A stretch of DNA of 64,000 bases from Budorcas taxicolor (taxonomy: Eukaryota; Chordata; Mammalia; Artiodactyla; Bovidae), in the NCBI RefSeq assembly GCF_023091745.1, contig NC_068910.1, positions 87,734,170 to 87,798,169 of the forward strand. Reading direction: 5' to 3'. Of the stretch, positions 45,498 through 56,241 are shown piece by piece (positions within the stretch are counted from its first letter, which is position 1; each line of letters opens with the position of its first letter). The notes under the pieces are model-generated. The model did not search any database. It worked only from the letters and a program-made list of their open reading frames with translations, and was not told the DNA's origin. The position numbers were made by a program, and so were the translations under genes.

Positions 45498-46799
45498 TTA
45501 AAGGTTTGCTAAGTTATTTTAATTGGAGAATGCTCTTCTTTTTGTACTTGTGCAATACAGATATTTATTTGAGATATTTATTTTGTTAGGAATCATGTAA
45601 ATTGAACAGACATTCTGCCTTAACCTACAAGGACATTTCTTCCATTTTACCTGCAAAATTACCACAACAATAGCTTTAATAATCACTTTGCATGTTTATA
45701 AAATGTTTTGTATGTCACATTATACACCCAATATTGGATTATATTAGCTATATATATATCGTTTAAATCTGTGATGTTCTTAAGTATCGATTGTGAAACA
45801 AAACACATTTATCTGGCTCCTATTGATTTTTAATTTTACAAAGATGATATGTATGAATGTATTCAACCTTTTCTGAATTTTCAGCTTTTGATATTAAGAT
45901 TATGGAATCTTATGATTCTGATTACCCATCCAACAATGTGTGTGAACTTTTCTCTACATTGTGCGTGTATGTAATGTTACACTGAGTACACTGAGTTAGG
46001 GAAAGTGCATCTTTTGCAACATGTGTATGAAATTGCCAATCTCATTACACCCTGGTATTTTCTTTTTAAACCTTGTCTCTCCTAAGAGACAATTATTGAT
46101 AGCAGACAAAAAAGAAAGGTTTACAAAGAGAAAAATCTCCTAAAAGATGAGTAAGCAGTGAAAACAGGAAAAGAACATTAAGTAACTAGCTCCCCTATCT
46201 CAAGAACTTTTGTTTTCAAATAACTAATTTTCCTTTTTTTGAAGTTTTGTTTTTCTTTATCCTTTCCAACACCAGACTTTCTCATTTGTCTTCTATACCT
46301 TTTGAAAAGACACCTACGGTAAAGAAAAATATACACTGGCATTTCCAATGCAGCTGCAAATTTTACACGGCTACAGAAAAGCATTATCTTCTTAAAAGGG
46401 GGGGAAAAAAAACAATAAAAACATGAACCAAGAAAGCACCAGAAGGTAGTGATCACATTTAGTTGTTTATCATGGAATCATCTTTATAATCCATCTGTTT
46501 TGATTTCACAGAGCAAGTTGCGAGTAATTAGAAAGATTCTCATTTTATAGATTTAGGCTTGGAAGCTTGTAAAGTCAAGAAAACACAAATTTTGCAGTTT
46601 TTTTTTTTTTTTTTTTTTTGCTAATTGAATTTCAGTTTGGGTAAATGGCCAACAGGTGTGTGATGGACCCTTACGGGACCTACATATAGCCTTTCTATAG
46701 CTTTGATGATATAAACACTATAGTGTATTCTCCATTCTTTTTTTTTATTTAAAAAAGGATATTTCATTTAAAAAAAGATAGCATCATATCAGCAACTCA
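45498..46799. other. Unassigned AT-rich stretch with a T-run
   Basis: A run of 22 T lies at 46598-46619. No retrocopy or repeat family is recognised next to it. The 92-residue minus frame at 46178-46456 is Lys/Phe-rich and has no domain. Confidence 0.45.
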
Positions 46800-47275
46800 C
46801 AAAATTTAAGGCACAAGTGTTACCGAATCAGGTTCCTTCTGCCCAACCCACAGGAAGCCAAAACGGCGAGCTGCCGAGGTTTGCAGCGAAGATAGGGCTT
46901 AGTCGCAAAGCAGCCAAGAGAGGAAAAGAAATCTCAAAACTGCCTCCCTGAAGGCTAGGGTTCTGAGTATTCAGGAGATAATGCAAAAGCAGCAGGGCTG
47001 TCTGAGGTCTGGGGAGTGCTAAAGCCTAATTGGAAAAAGTGCAGTAATTGCCCTTTAGGCTAGAGGGTCCTATGCGTGGAAGCCTAGGCCCTCTGAAGTC
47101 AAGAGGTCACTGAGCGGACACTCACACATGCCCAGCAGAAGGTTTAACCAGCTCCATTCAAACTAGATGCAGCTGACTCCAAGTTCCTGAAAAATAATTA
47201 TTGGGTAAACATCTTATTGTTTAAGCTAGGTGAGGCTCAGAGGGCATCCAAGTCTTAAAATGACCTTGATTAGTG
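46800..47275 (-). mobile_element. Possible decayed LTR, antisense
   Basis: GC-richer than its surroundings, with LTR-like blocks: GAATCAGGTTCCTTCTGCCC near 46826, GGCGAGCTGCCGAGGTTTGC at 46866 and TCGCAAAGCAGCCAAGAGAG at 46903. On the minus strand the last of these would lie next to a worn polyadenylation-signal-like site (ACTAAG). I recall similar sequence in ruminant LTRs but cannot name the family. No internal retroviral coding sequence is attached. Confidence 0.4.
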
Positions 47276-47285
47276 TGTACATATG

Positions 47286-47505
47286 ATGTGTGCTCAGTTG
47301 CTCAGTCGTGTCTGTCTGACTCTTTGTAATCCTGTGGACTGTAGCTCACCAAGCTCCTCTATCGTGGGATTCTTCAGGCAATAATACTGGAATGGATTGC
47401 CGTTTCCTCCTCCAGGGGATCTTCCTGACCCAGAGATCAAACCTGCATCTCCTGGGTCTCCTACATTGCAGGCTGATTCTTTACCCACTGAGCCATGGCA
47501 GGTGA
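47286..47505 (-). mobile_element. Bov-tA-type SINE
   Basis: Antisense copy with a 4-bp TCTG duplication in the GTGTCTGTCTGACTC stretch and a 13-bp duplication-like CTCCTGGGTCTCCTAC in the head (about 47449-47464). Confidence 0.93.
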
Positions 47506-48044
47506 AATGGATTTAACCTACAGTATCACAAGAAGATCAATGTATTAAAAAATAAGTTTCTTTGTAAAATTAGTTACCATTGTTGTCTTCAAAAATTTTT
47601 AGCCTTTTTAAATGTAAGACTGGTTTTACCCCAGGTATGTGGACCTGATGATATTATACATTTGAAACATAAAAATCTCTATTGGGCATTGTCTACATAT
47701 CTTTCTCTAGATGCCAAATTTGTATATTTAGCCATTGTGATGGTAGAAAATCAGGGAGTCAGGAACTCTAGTTTCTTATTGGGCTTGATTAGTCCTAATT
47801 ACGTTTGACAGTGATGAGAGCTCTGGCAGGATGCATGATGGGTAAGGTGGGCCTGAAACTGACCTGCTGAGAGGGTGCCTGGAAGTTTACCTGGACAAGA
47901 GGAGAAGGCCTGGGAAAATGGCAATTATTTTGAACTCTGGGTTGTCATTAAGTCAAGGTTCCAACACCATGAAGCACCACCGTGAGACAAATAAAAAGGA
48001 TGGTGAGTTACGCACTTTACTTTTTTTGTCTTGGTAGTTGGGTT
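47506..48044. other. Unassigned stretch
   Basis: No recognised repeat or coding content. Confidence 0.45.
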
Positions 48045-48090
48045 AGGGAAGTTTGGGTAAAGAGTTTTCCAGTCTTTATTCCTCTGTCTA
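48045..48090 (+). repeat. Left copy of a 46-bp direct duplication flanking a SINE
   Basis: Matches 48299-48344 over 46 bp with two differences, both transitions. The SINE lies exactly between the copies. Confidence 0.95.
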
Positions 48091-48298
48091 GAAAGTGGAA
48101 GCATTAGTTACTCAGTTGTATCTGACTCTGTAATACTACGGACAGAAGCCTGCCAGGCGGCTCTGTCCATGGGATTCTCCAGGCAAGAATACTCGAGTGA
48201 GTTGCCATGTCCTTCTCCAGGGCATCTTCCTGACCCATGGATTGAACACAGGTCTCCCGCATTGCAGGCTGATTTCCTGACCATCTGAGCCACCAGGA
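48091..48298 (-). mobile_element. Bov-tA-type SINE between 46-bp duplications
   Basis: Antisense copy, AAGTGGAAGCATTAGTTACT to GACCATCTGAGCCACCAGG. It is flanked by an abnormally long direct duplication rather than the usual 7-15 bp. Confidence 0.94.
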
Positions 48299-48344
48299 AG
48301 GGAAGTTTGGGTAAAGAATTTTCCAGTCTTTATTCCTTTGTCTA
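48299..48344 (+). repeat. Right copy of the 46-bp direct duplication
   Basis: Pairs with 48045-48090. The first base or two may overlap the SINE end. Confidence 0.95.
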
Positions 48345-50396
48345 ACTTGGGGCCAATTTGGGATGTGGGCTTAATGGAAAACAGTGTTGAGCGTCAGCAG
48401 AAATGCTTGGTCAAGCTTAGGAGACAGTCTGGTGGCCCAAAAGGTGCTTATTTTCTGAAACTTTGTCACCTAGATTGGGATTTCTTCATGCTTCCCCTCA
48501 CCCCACCCCAGGAGTTGGGGAGAAGTGAAGCTGGCTATATTGGAGAATGTTAAAAAAGGTCTAGCAGAAGTGGAAATGAGCTGAGAGCCACAAAGCTGTC
48601 CCTTTGTGGACCAGGAGAGAGGGCTGTGGGAAGCAGAGGAAGAAGGCCAAGAGAACCTCAGCTCTTTCTCTACCTTGTGAGAGTGAACTTGTCAGCAATA
48701 TATATATCAATAATTAATTAGAGGCTTTTTAGAAAGTAAGACTACTAATAGATACTTTAATAGCTGAAGTCCTCCTCAGTATTACACATGACCTGTGGAC
48801 AGGTTTTAGTCACCATTAATTATTCATTTATTCAACAAATGGATATTAAGTTCAAAGTCCTAAAGCATGCGGGGAATTAAATTTAAAAGAAAAATTGAAG
48901 GCTCTCCGTGGCTCTGAAGACATCAAAATCCTAGGTGCTAACAGAAAAAGAGGGATCCCATGTCATATACTTGGGCTCTAATTATGACTGGAACTCTGTG
49001 GTGGTCTGTCCCCTTGCTCTGTGAACTGCCTGTCATTTGGCTCACTCCCTATCCCTCACATGGCCAACTCACTTGTAGATTCACGTCCCTCACTGTAACT
49101 ACCTATCTAGATACTTGTTTTTAAATTTCTAGTTAACTTAAAGCCACGATAGTGTGTAGTTTGGAACATAAGATTTAAGGATAAGTAATGGCTGAAGGTG
49201 TCTCAAGTCAACGTCCTGTGAAAGAAGGAACTTAGTAGCCACACTGCTTTGAAATTTTCTGTCTTTCATGCCTCTGGGGCTGAAAAATTAATTTCTACAT
49301 CAGTGATACTTTAATAAGCATTCATGCAGGTGGGAGCTTCTCCTCCTCCTCCAGTAACAAGTATACATTCCTTCCTTCAATTCAATGTAAGGATAAATTC
49401 CAGATGGTATATAAAGTTATCTTTTTGAATGACAGCTATAGAATATTCCAGGCCGTGCAGGTTTTAGAACAATCCAGGTGCTTTTCATGCACTTTAACCT
49501 TTTCAGGAAAGTGTTCCTTTCATTTCAGTTTATATGACTTTAAAACTTGTTTAAGTTGCCATCTACTAGTTGGAACACTGGCTTGTTTCTTCATGCCAGA
49601 GTTTAATTTCCTGTTTATCAATTTATCTAGATGTTTCCTGTGTCCCTCTATGGCTTTTTGAAAATAATGGAGAAGTAATATAAGAATTGTGTTTAAAACC
49701 AGAATTGTATAGTGGGAGAGGGTGTGTATTTTTTTCAGGAGTTCATAATGGATACATTACATTTTCAGTGTAATAGTTTGTTAATAAAGTCATTCAACAC
49801 GAGTTTTCGTCTAAAAATGTTATGTAAGGTAAATTTAGGCAGTGAGAGGGCATATGACACCACCTATATTTTAGTAGAATGTGCCGGTCATGAAACTTGA
49901 ATGTCTATCCCAAAACACGGAATATTTTCTTTAGTTGCCAGGAGTTATCCCAGATTTTGAGGTTGGATCAAGAGCTAATTTGGTATTTGTTCATAATGAT
50001 AAACAACCTGGCATTTGAACGTATTAATAAGACATCTAGAGTCGTTCAAGGATGCTTGATAATTTCTGCTCTCTCAAAAACGTGTATCATTTCCAAGATA
50101 TTTCACAGTGAACTATCTTAAAATCTCAAACAGTAAACTGAGTCTCCAAGGTGGCCTTAGAACTACCTATCTCAATGGAAGTGTCTCCAGAAAAAGGACC
50201 ATCTTTCAATCTTTAGATGTTAATTGGTAAATTTCTGATTTAAATATGCATGGCATGCCACATCAGTTTCTCTCTCTACCACATGCCTTTGTGAGTAAAA
50301 CATGATAGCAGGAATGGTGGCCTTCATGGGGCAAGTGGCTAATTAGATTTTTTAGTATCAAAAGTCCTTTCATTACTAGAATATCTGCATAGTCTT
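48345..50396. other. Unassigned 2-kb stretch
   Basis: No confident repeat. ATTCATTTATTCAACAAATG at 48822 resembles an antisense L2 end but stands nearly alone. Frames at 48338-48553, 49404-49661 and 49897-50121 have no recognisable content. Confidence 0.4.
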
Positions 50397-50403
50397 ATAA
50401 TAG

Positions 50404-50806
50404 AGAGTTGGACTATAAAGAAAGCTGAGCACCGAAGAATTGATGCGTTTGAACTGTGGTGTTGGAGAAGACTTGAGAGTCCCTTGTACTGCAAGGAGAT
50501 CCAACCAGTCCATCCTAAAGGAGATCAGTCCTGGTTGTTCATTGGAAGGACTGATGCTGAAGCTGAAACTCCAATACTTTGGCCAGCTATGCAAAGAGCT
50601 GACTCATTTGAAAAGACCCTGATGCTGGGAAAGATTGAAGGCAGGAGGAGAAGGGAATGACAGAGGATGAGATGGTTAAATGGCATCACTGATTCAATGG
50701 ACATGAGTTTGAGTGAACTCCAGGAGTTGGTGATGGACAGGGAGGCCTGGCATGCTGCAGTCCATGGGGTTGCAAAGAGTCGGACATAACTGAGCACCTG
50801 AGCTAA
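50404..50806 (+). mobile_element. BovB LINE copy K, 3' fragment
   Basis: Starts at the ESWTIKKAEH-type block and ends in CTGAGCACCTGAGCTAA. A 7-bp target-site duplication, ATAATAG, lies at 50397-50403 and 50807-50813. A 3-base loss near 50472 and a loss of part of GGCCACCTGAT near 50584 affect the frame. Confidence 0.94.
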
Positions 50807-50932
50807 ATAATAGTAAACATGATCTGTTGCACACTTGTCTATTTTGATCCCTTTTTGTAAGTTAGTTTAAAATGTAGAAGTTCTATGCCCTTGTTCACAC
50901 ACATGGCTTGTTTATAAAATCGTGCTTTGAAT

Positions 50933-51058
50933 TGGAGAAGGATATGGCAACCCACTCCAGTATTCTTGCCTGGAAAATCCCACAGACGGAGGAGCCTGGT
51001 GAGCTACAGTCCATGGGGTCGCAAAAAGTTGAACATGACTAAGAGATTAAACAACAAC
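50933..51058 (+). mobile_element. Bov-tA/Bov-A-type SINE, head-truncated
   Basis: TTGGAGAAGGATATGGCAAC to ACTAAGAGATTAAACAACAA. The tRNA-like head is absent. Confidence 0.9.
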
Positions 51059-52330
51059 ATCTTTTTTGAAAACATAGCTATCAAGCTATTCATATTTTTC
51101 TTTTTTTGTCAGAAAAATAATCAAATATATCTCTGTATCAAGAAATGCTTGATATAACTTTTATTCTTATGACCCTTGAAAGTTTTATCAATCTATGTTT
51201 ATTTCTGAATACTTATAAATAATAGCTATTTCTACTAATCAGACATGCGTGTAGTTAACATTTAAAAGTGCATTGTAAATGAAAATATATTTAAGTAGAA
51301 ACAGTATTCTGCAAATATTGCCCTAATTAAAACTGCTGATTTTCCAAGGATTGGAGATCCTAGGTCTGTTGTTTTCTTTCACTTTTGGATTATAGGAACA
51401 TTATAATGAGCTAAGGGCCTGCTGGATAATGATAATATTAAAGCTTCTGAATAACTGCTTAGGACACAGCTAATTTGGAATAGGATTTTGAAATGAAGAT
51501 TGTATATTTCTCTTAAATAATTGAAGTAAAATATGGACAGTATCCGCTTACACAACTAACTTAAGTCTGTCTCTAGAAGAAAGCTTTAATTTTGCAGGTC
51601 CAGTCCACAAAACAAAGTGTTAACTAGCTTCATATTTATTCTCATTTTTAATTAACTTCTTTTTAATCATAGTACAATGTCACTACAGTTTGTATGGAAA
51701 CAACTTTTCATGGTTCCTTAAGGGGGTCATTTACTTCAGTCATATTCAGGAGATATATATAGTGACAGGAATTCATAGTCATTAATTACATTACGCAGCC
51801 CTTCCTGAAGATTTCTCTAAAATTACATTTTCCTTATTACATAGCTAGTTTTCATGTATTTACAAATAAGGAACATTGTAATTATTAACATAAAAGCATC
51901 GCATAAAGTTTAGAGTATAAATAGTTTCACTTGGACAAAGAACATACTGAATGAATTATCAGAGCAATTTTATTGGTTCTTAGATTTACCATAGAAGAAT
52001 CAAACACCCTTATTAAAATTTCCCAGCACTTAAGTCCATTTAAGCTCTATTTCCTATGCCCTTAAGTTCTTCAGTTGTTATTGCCAGTAAAAGGAGAGTA
52101 CCTGATGAAAAAGCCATTCCTCTCTCATCATCTTCTCCTAATGAGTACGCAGAAGGCTGTCTCTAATCTGATGGGAACACTGCCTCTCTGACTCTTTAGA
52201 GTTTGTGTGGATATGAGGAGAAATATTGGTTAATTTTGCTTCCTATGATGGTCTCAATGGTTGAAGATCAGTCAACAAACTTTTAGCTTCATACCAATGT
52301 CTTAAAATTGCCAACTGGCTTCTATTTAGG
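51059..52330. other. Unassigned AT-rich stretch
   Basis: No recognised repeat or coding content. Confidence 0.45.
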
Positions 52331-52356
52331 TGTCGTGCTATTGTGATTTACTACAC

Positions 52357-52382
52357 ATATATATATGTGTGTGTGTGTGTGT
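52357..52382. repeat. (AT)n(GT)n microsatellite
   Basis: About 6 AT units followed by about 8 GT units, inside the old LTR-like element. Confidence 0.93.
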
Positions 52383-52771
52383 AGGTCTTTGCCCATGGTT
52401 CCTGGCTCACAACTCCCCCAAATCCTTGGAATTTCCTGAGCACTAACAGCATCTTTTATATTTGGTCCCTTGTCCTCAGTTCCTGAAATTGCTTCAACTG
52501 CACCTGAGTTTGTTAATTAAGTGACTTCTGGAAATCCCCTTAAAGATGCCAGGGGATTTAAAGTTAAATTTAAAGATTAAAGTTACCAGGAGAACCTAAT
52601 CAGGAACAGAAGGTTGAAACTTTCAGCTCCATACCCTGATTTCTGGATTTGATTCAATCACCAAAAATGGCCACTAGAATGTCTATGTAATGAAGCCTTA
52701 TTTAAAAAAAAAATCAATAAAGGAGAAGGTCAAAGAGATCCTGGGTTGGCAAACACATGGAAATTTGGAGA

Positions 52772-52902
52772 GAGTCACTGACTCGATGGACGTGGGTCTG
52801 AGTGAACTCTGGGAGATGGTGATGGACAGGGAGGCCTGGTGTGCTGCGATTCATGGGGTCACAGAGTCGGACACGACTGAGCGACTGAACTGAACTGAGT
52901 GC
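52772..52902 (+). mobile_element. BovB LINE copy L, 131-bp 3' fragment
   Basis: Only the last 131 bp of BovB (GAGTCACTGACTCGATGGAC to a GAACTGAACTGA tail), with a 9-bp target-site duplication, ATTTGGAGA, at 52763-52771 and 52903-52911. It is close to consensus, so young. Confidence 0.95.
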
Positions 52903-52919
52903 ATTTGGAGAACATGGAA

Positions 52920-53042
52920 AAGTGAAAGTGAAGTCGCTCAGTCGTGTCCGACTCTTTGCAACCCCATGGACTGCAGCCTATCAGGCTCCTCAGTCTGTGG
53001 AATTTTCCAGGCAAGAGTAGTGGAGTGGGGTGCCATTTCATA
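52920..53042 (-). mobile_element. BOV-A2/Bov-A-type SINE, single unit
   Basis: Antisense monomer, AGTGAAAGTGAAGTCGCTCA to GTGGGGTGCCATTTCAT. A 9-bp duplication, AACATGGAA, lies at 52911-52919 and 53043-53051. It sits 17 bp from BovB copy L. Confidence 0.94.
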
Positions 53043-53388
53043 AACATGGAAGTTCCAAGCTTTTTCCCATAACTTCCCATAATTTCTACATCTCTTTATC
53101 TGGCTATTGATCCACATCCTTTATATTGTTTGTAATAAACCCATTATCTAGTGATTGGTTTCCCGAGTTTTGTGAGCTTTTCTAGCAAATTAAGGGAAAC
53201 CAAGCAAGGGGTCATGAGAACCTTTGCCTTATAGTGAGTTTGTCAGAAACATGGGTGACAATGTTCACTTGAAGTTGAAGCTAGGGGATAGTTTTGTAGG
53301 ACTGAGTCCTTAACTGCTGAGATCTGAATCTATCTCTGGGTAAGCAGTGTCAGATTTGAGCTGAATTGTAGGACACCTAGCTGGTATC

Positions 53389-53701
53389 GGGCTTCCATGA
53401 TAGTTCAGTTGGTAAAGAATCCGACTGTAATGCGGGAGACCCTGGTTTGATTCCTGGGTTGGGAAGATCTGCTGGAAAAGGGATAGGCTACTCACTCCAT
53501 ATTCTTGGGCTTCCCTTGTGGCTCAGCTGGTAAAGAATTCGCCTGAAATGCAAGAGACCTAGGTTCAATCCCTGGGGTGGGAAGATCCCCTGGAGATGGG
53601 AACGGCTACCCACTCCAGTATTCTGGCCTGGAGAATTCCATGGACTGTATAGTCTACGGGGTTGCAAAGAGTCGGACAGGACTGAGTGACTTTCACTACT
53701 A
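53389..53701 (+). mobile_element. Head-to-tail Bov-tA SINE dimer
   Basis: The first unit runs from GGGCTTCCATGATAGTTCAG to CTCACTCCATATTCTT (about 53508). The second starts at GGGCTTCCCTTGTGGCTCAG and is complete to a GACTTTCAC-type tail. Only one target-site duplication is seen, around the whole dimer: 12 bp with one difference at 53377-53388 and 53702-53713. No duplication is visible at the internal junction. Confidence 0.92.
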
Positions 53702-53760
53702 CTAGATGGTATCAGAATTGCTTGGCCTGAGGGGAAAAGCTCACATTTTAGGGTTGGGTA

Positions 53761-55099
53761 CAGAGTCCTTAGATGCTGAAACATAAAATAAGAAAGCTAA
53801 GGCTTCTAAGGACTGGCATGTATTCCAGAAATTGTATTGATCCTATTTCTTTTAATTAACAAACTATTTTCCAATTAGTGTAATTGTTTCTGTGCTTTGA
53901 AAGGTTCACTAACTAGTTGTAGGTTTCATAGCTCACAAGAGGAAGAAACTGCAATGAACTCTGGTTTGTGGAACTCTGGCTGTTGGACTCTAAAATTCAC
54001 TTTTGTATCTCCACTGATCACAGAAGAGAGAAACAACTCTCCTGCAAGTAGAGAACCAAAATCTCCAATCTGAAAAATGGAAATCCTGTTTAAACTTTTA
54101 ATTTAAATCCTCTTTAAACTCTGAAGATAAAATCTCAAGTCATGACTAGATTTCAAAGTAGTGACAGGGCTAGCTGGGCATATGTCTAGAGATGTAGTAT
54201 CATAAGGTTGGTATGAATACCTGATGAAAATCTCCCTCATGATTCCCAAATCATATGTACAGCTGCATTTAATAGTTACATGAATCATTAATATTGGGCT
54301 ATCAGGCCCTGAAAGATGAATTGTCAAAGATTAAGGTTTTCAACAACAAAGATCTTGTCTAGATAGTAAGAAACATACATTAATCAGAGAATTCTCTAGG
54401 CAATTTGGTTAATAATTCATCTTGTTCAATATTATAAAGTATGACAACTGAGAAAATTATGAAAGGTCTTCAGAGTGCTCAGTGTAGTTGCCCATACTTA
54501 CTCTTGGGAATTAAAAGGGCAAATTTTCTGTCAAAGGTTTTTGCTATTTTCTTCCCGTTTATACTTCTGAGGAGATCTGGATTGAGGATGACTTAGATGA
54601 AATAGCAATTTAAAATTTAAAGTCAAAATGGAAGCAACTTAAGAAATTTTTAAATATCCAAATCCTAAAACCACTGAACCCTACCTGTCAAATCCAATCA
54701 CCTCTCTCTCATATATTAACAGTTTTTAATCCTGGCTCAATGTAACCCTCTCCCACATATTCCTGTCTTAATTCTAGTTTTATGCATTTTGTCATAGATG
54801 ACCCCTCAGACTCAGTTCCTCCACCCTAATAACAATGTTGCTACTTACATTCTTCTGATACTGGATTACATGGGTTTTTTTCTTTTTCTTTTTCTCACAA
54901 CAACCAATTCTCTCCTCTCCAGACATCAATGATGTCCTCCATTTCAATTCAGTTGAAACTATTTACTTGCGATTAGTGTCATTTTAACAAAACTGCCCTC
55001 TATTTTAGACACTAATGGTGAGTTTAGAGCCTCTGTACTTCTGGCACACCTGCTAAAGATCAGGGGTTCCTACAACTCCCTCCACAAATTTGATAATGC
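53761..55099. other. Unassigned stretch
   Basis: No confident repeat or coding content between the two LTR-like copies. Some C/T-rich parts at 54.7-55.0 kb. Confidence 0.4.
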
Positions 55100-55197
55100 C
55101 TAGTCTTGGTGTATTATCAACCCAGAAGCTCTCCAAACTCCATTGTTTAGGGGTTTTCATAGTTTTTAGTACATAGTGTTGTTTGATTAAATCATTG

Positions 55198-55329
55198 CTG
55201 CTGCTGTTGCTAAGTCACTTCAGTCATGTCCAACTCTGTGTAACCCCATAGACGGAAACCCACCAGGCTCCCCTGTCCCCGGGATTCTCCAGGCAAGAAC
55301 ACTGGAGTGGGTTGCCATTGCCTTCTTCA
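55198..55329 (-). mobile_element. BOV-A2 SINE, one unit
   Basis: Antisense, 5'-truncated: CTGCTGCTGTTGCTAAGTCA to GTTGCCATTGCCTTCTTCA. A perfect 13-bp target-site duplication, GATTAAATCATTG, lies at 55185-55197 and 55330-55342. Confidence 0.97.
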
Positions 55330-55490
55330 GATTAAATCATTGGCCAAATGTAAATAACTTAATCTCTAGCCCTCTTCTCTCTCCAGAGGACAGGGGGCAG
55401 GAGTGAAAATTCCATCTGTGTTAAATTGTGCCTTGGCCTTTCTGGTGACTATCACCTATCCCGAAGCTGTCTAGAGGCCCCCCAGTTAAA

Positions 55491-55767
55491 CTGCTGCTGC
55501 TGCTACTAAGTCGCTCAGTCGTGTCTAACTCTGTGCGATCCCATAGATGGCAGCCCACCAGGCTGCTGCATCTCTAGGATTCTCCAGGCAAGAACACTGG
55601 AGTGGGTTGCCATTTCCTTCTCCAATGCATGAAAGGGAAAAGTGAAAGTGAAGTCGCTCAGTCGCGTCCAACTCCCAGCAACCCCATGGACTGCAGCCTA
55701 CCAAGCTCCCCCCACCATGGGATTTTCCAGGCAAGAGCACTGGAGTGGGTTGCCACTGCCCTCTCCT
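55491..55767 (-). mobile_element. BOV-A2 SINE, complete dimeric unit
   Basis: Antisense copy with both units. A perfect 10-bp duplication, CCCAGTTAAA, lies at 55481-55490 and 55768-55777. Confidence 0.97.
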
Positions 55768-55971
55768 CCCAGTTAAATTAGTCAACACATTAGATGTAAA
55801 CTTAGAATAAATTCATTTATAGTTGAAACACTCCTCTCACCCCTATCAGTCGGGAAGCCACAAGGTTTTAGGGTCTTTGTGCTAGGATCTAAGGACAGAA
55901 TCCAAAGATATATTTCTTATTATATCACACCACTCTATCTTGTTCACTATCCCCTACAGGACTTACCCTAG

Positions 55972-56160
55972 ACCTGTGGTTCTAATTACTCTGTGTGTGT
56001 CCCTGAAACTGTGTTGAAATAGAGACTCCTTGACCCTGTGTGTGGACTTTCTGGGTCAGTGGATTTTCTTTTTGGGGGGGTTTGCCTGAGAATATGCAGT
56101 TCTAACAAGTTCCCAGATGACGTTGATACCGTAGGTCCAAAAGTCACACTGTTCAGAATG
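55972..56160. mobile_element. MER5A-like hAT-Charlie element
   Basis: Good order: CTGTGGTTCTAATTACTCTG at 55975, GGACTTTCTGGGTCAGTGGA near 56044, GCCTGAGAATATGCAGTTCT at 56084, AACAAGTTCCCAGATGACGT at 56104 and GGTCCAAAAGTCACACTGTT at 56134. Confidence 0.78.
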
Positions 56161-56241
56161 ACTAGCTGAGACACTGTCACCTCAGCAACTCACCATGCTC
56201 ACAATTTCATGTACCCCATTTTGTAAAGTCTTCCTTTAATC
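56139..56241 (+). repeat. Left copy of a 103-bp direct duplication flanking a CHR SINE
   Basis: Aligns with 56499-56601 over the full 103 bp at roughly 80-85 percent identity by eye, with a few small indels. It overlaps the end of the MER5A-like element. Confidence 0.9.

Larger units (their letters stand above)
52331..53760 (+). mobile_element. Old LTR-like element, plus orientation, carrying three nested insertions
   Basis: After removal of 52772-52902, 52920-53042 and 53389-53701 the sequence reads as one old LTR-like repeat. Blocks in order: TTGTGATTTACTACACATAT at 52341; TTCCTGGCTCACAACTCCCC near 52400; CAGAAGGTTGAAACTTTCAG near 52607; ATGTAATGAAGCCTTATTT near 52684; TTGTAATAAACCCATTATCT near 53130 with a polyadenylation signal AATAAA at 53134-53139; and GGACTGAGTCCTTAACTGCT near 53299. 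The same family is present in reverse at 55100-55933. The exact LTR family is not determined. No retroviral genes are attached. Confidence 0.65.
55100..55933 (-). mobile_element. Old LTR-like element, minus orientation, partial, with two BOV-A2 insertions
   Basis: After removing the SINEs at 55198-55329 and 55491-55767 the sequence is the reverse of the family at 52331-53760. Blocks: AACCCAGAAGCTCTCCAAAC near 55119, GATTAAATCATTGGCC at 55330, CCGAAGCTGTCTAGAGGCCC at 55461, GGGAAGCCACAAGGTTTTAG near 55852 and ATATTTCTTATTATATCAC near 55910. Only the first 55-60 percent of the repeat is present, without the AATAAA region. Confidence 0.65.

Noticed and set aside
46598..46619. T22 run as the tail of an antisense processed pseudogene
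   Set aside because: The sequence to its right has no recognisable gene content, and no target-site duplication is visible.
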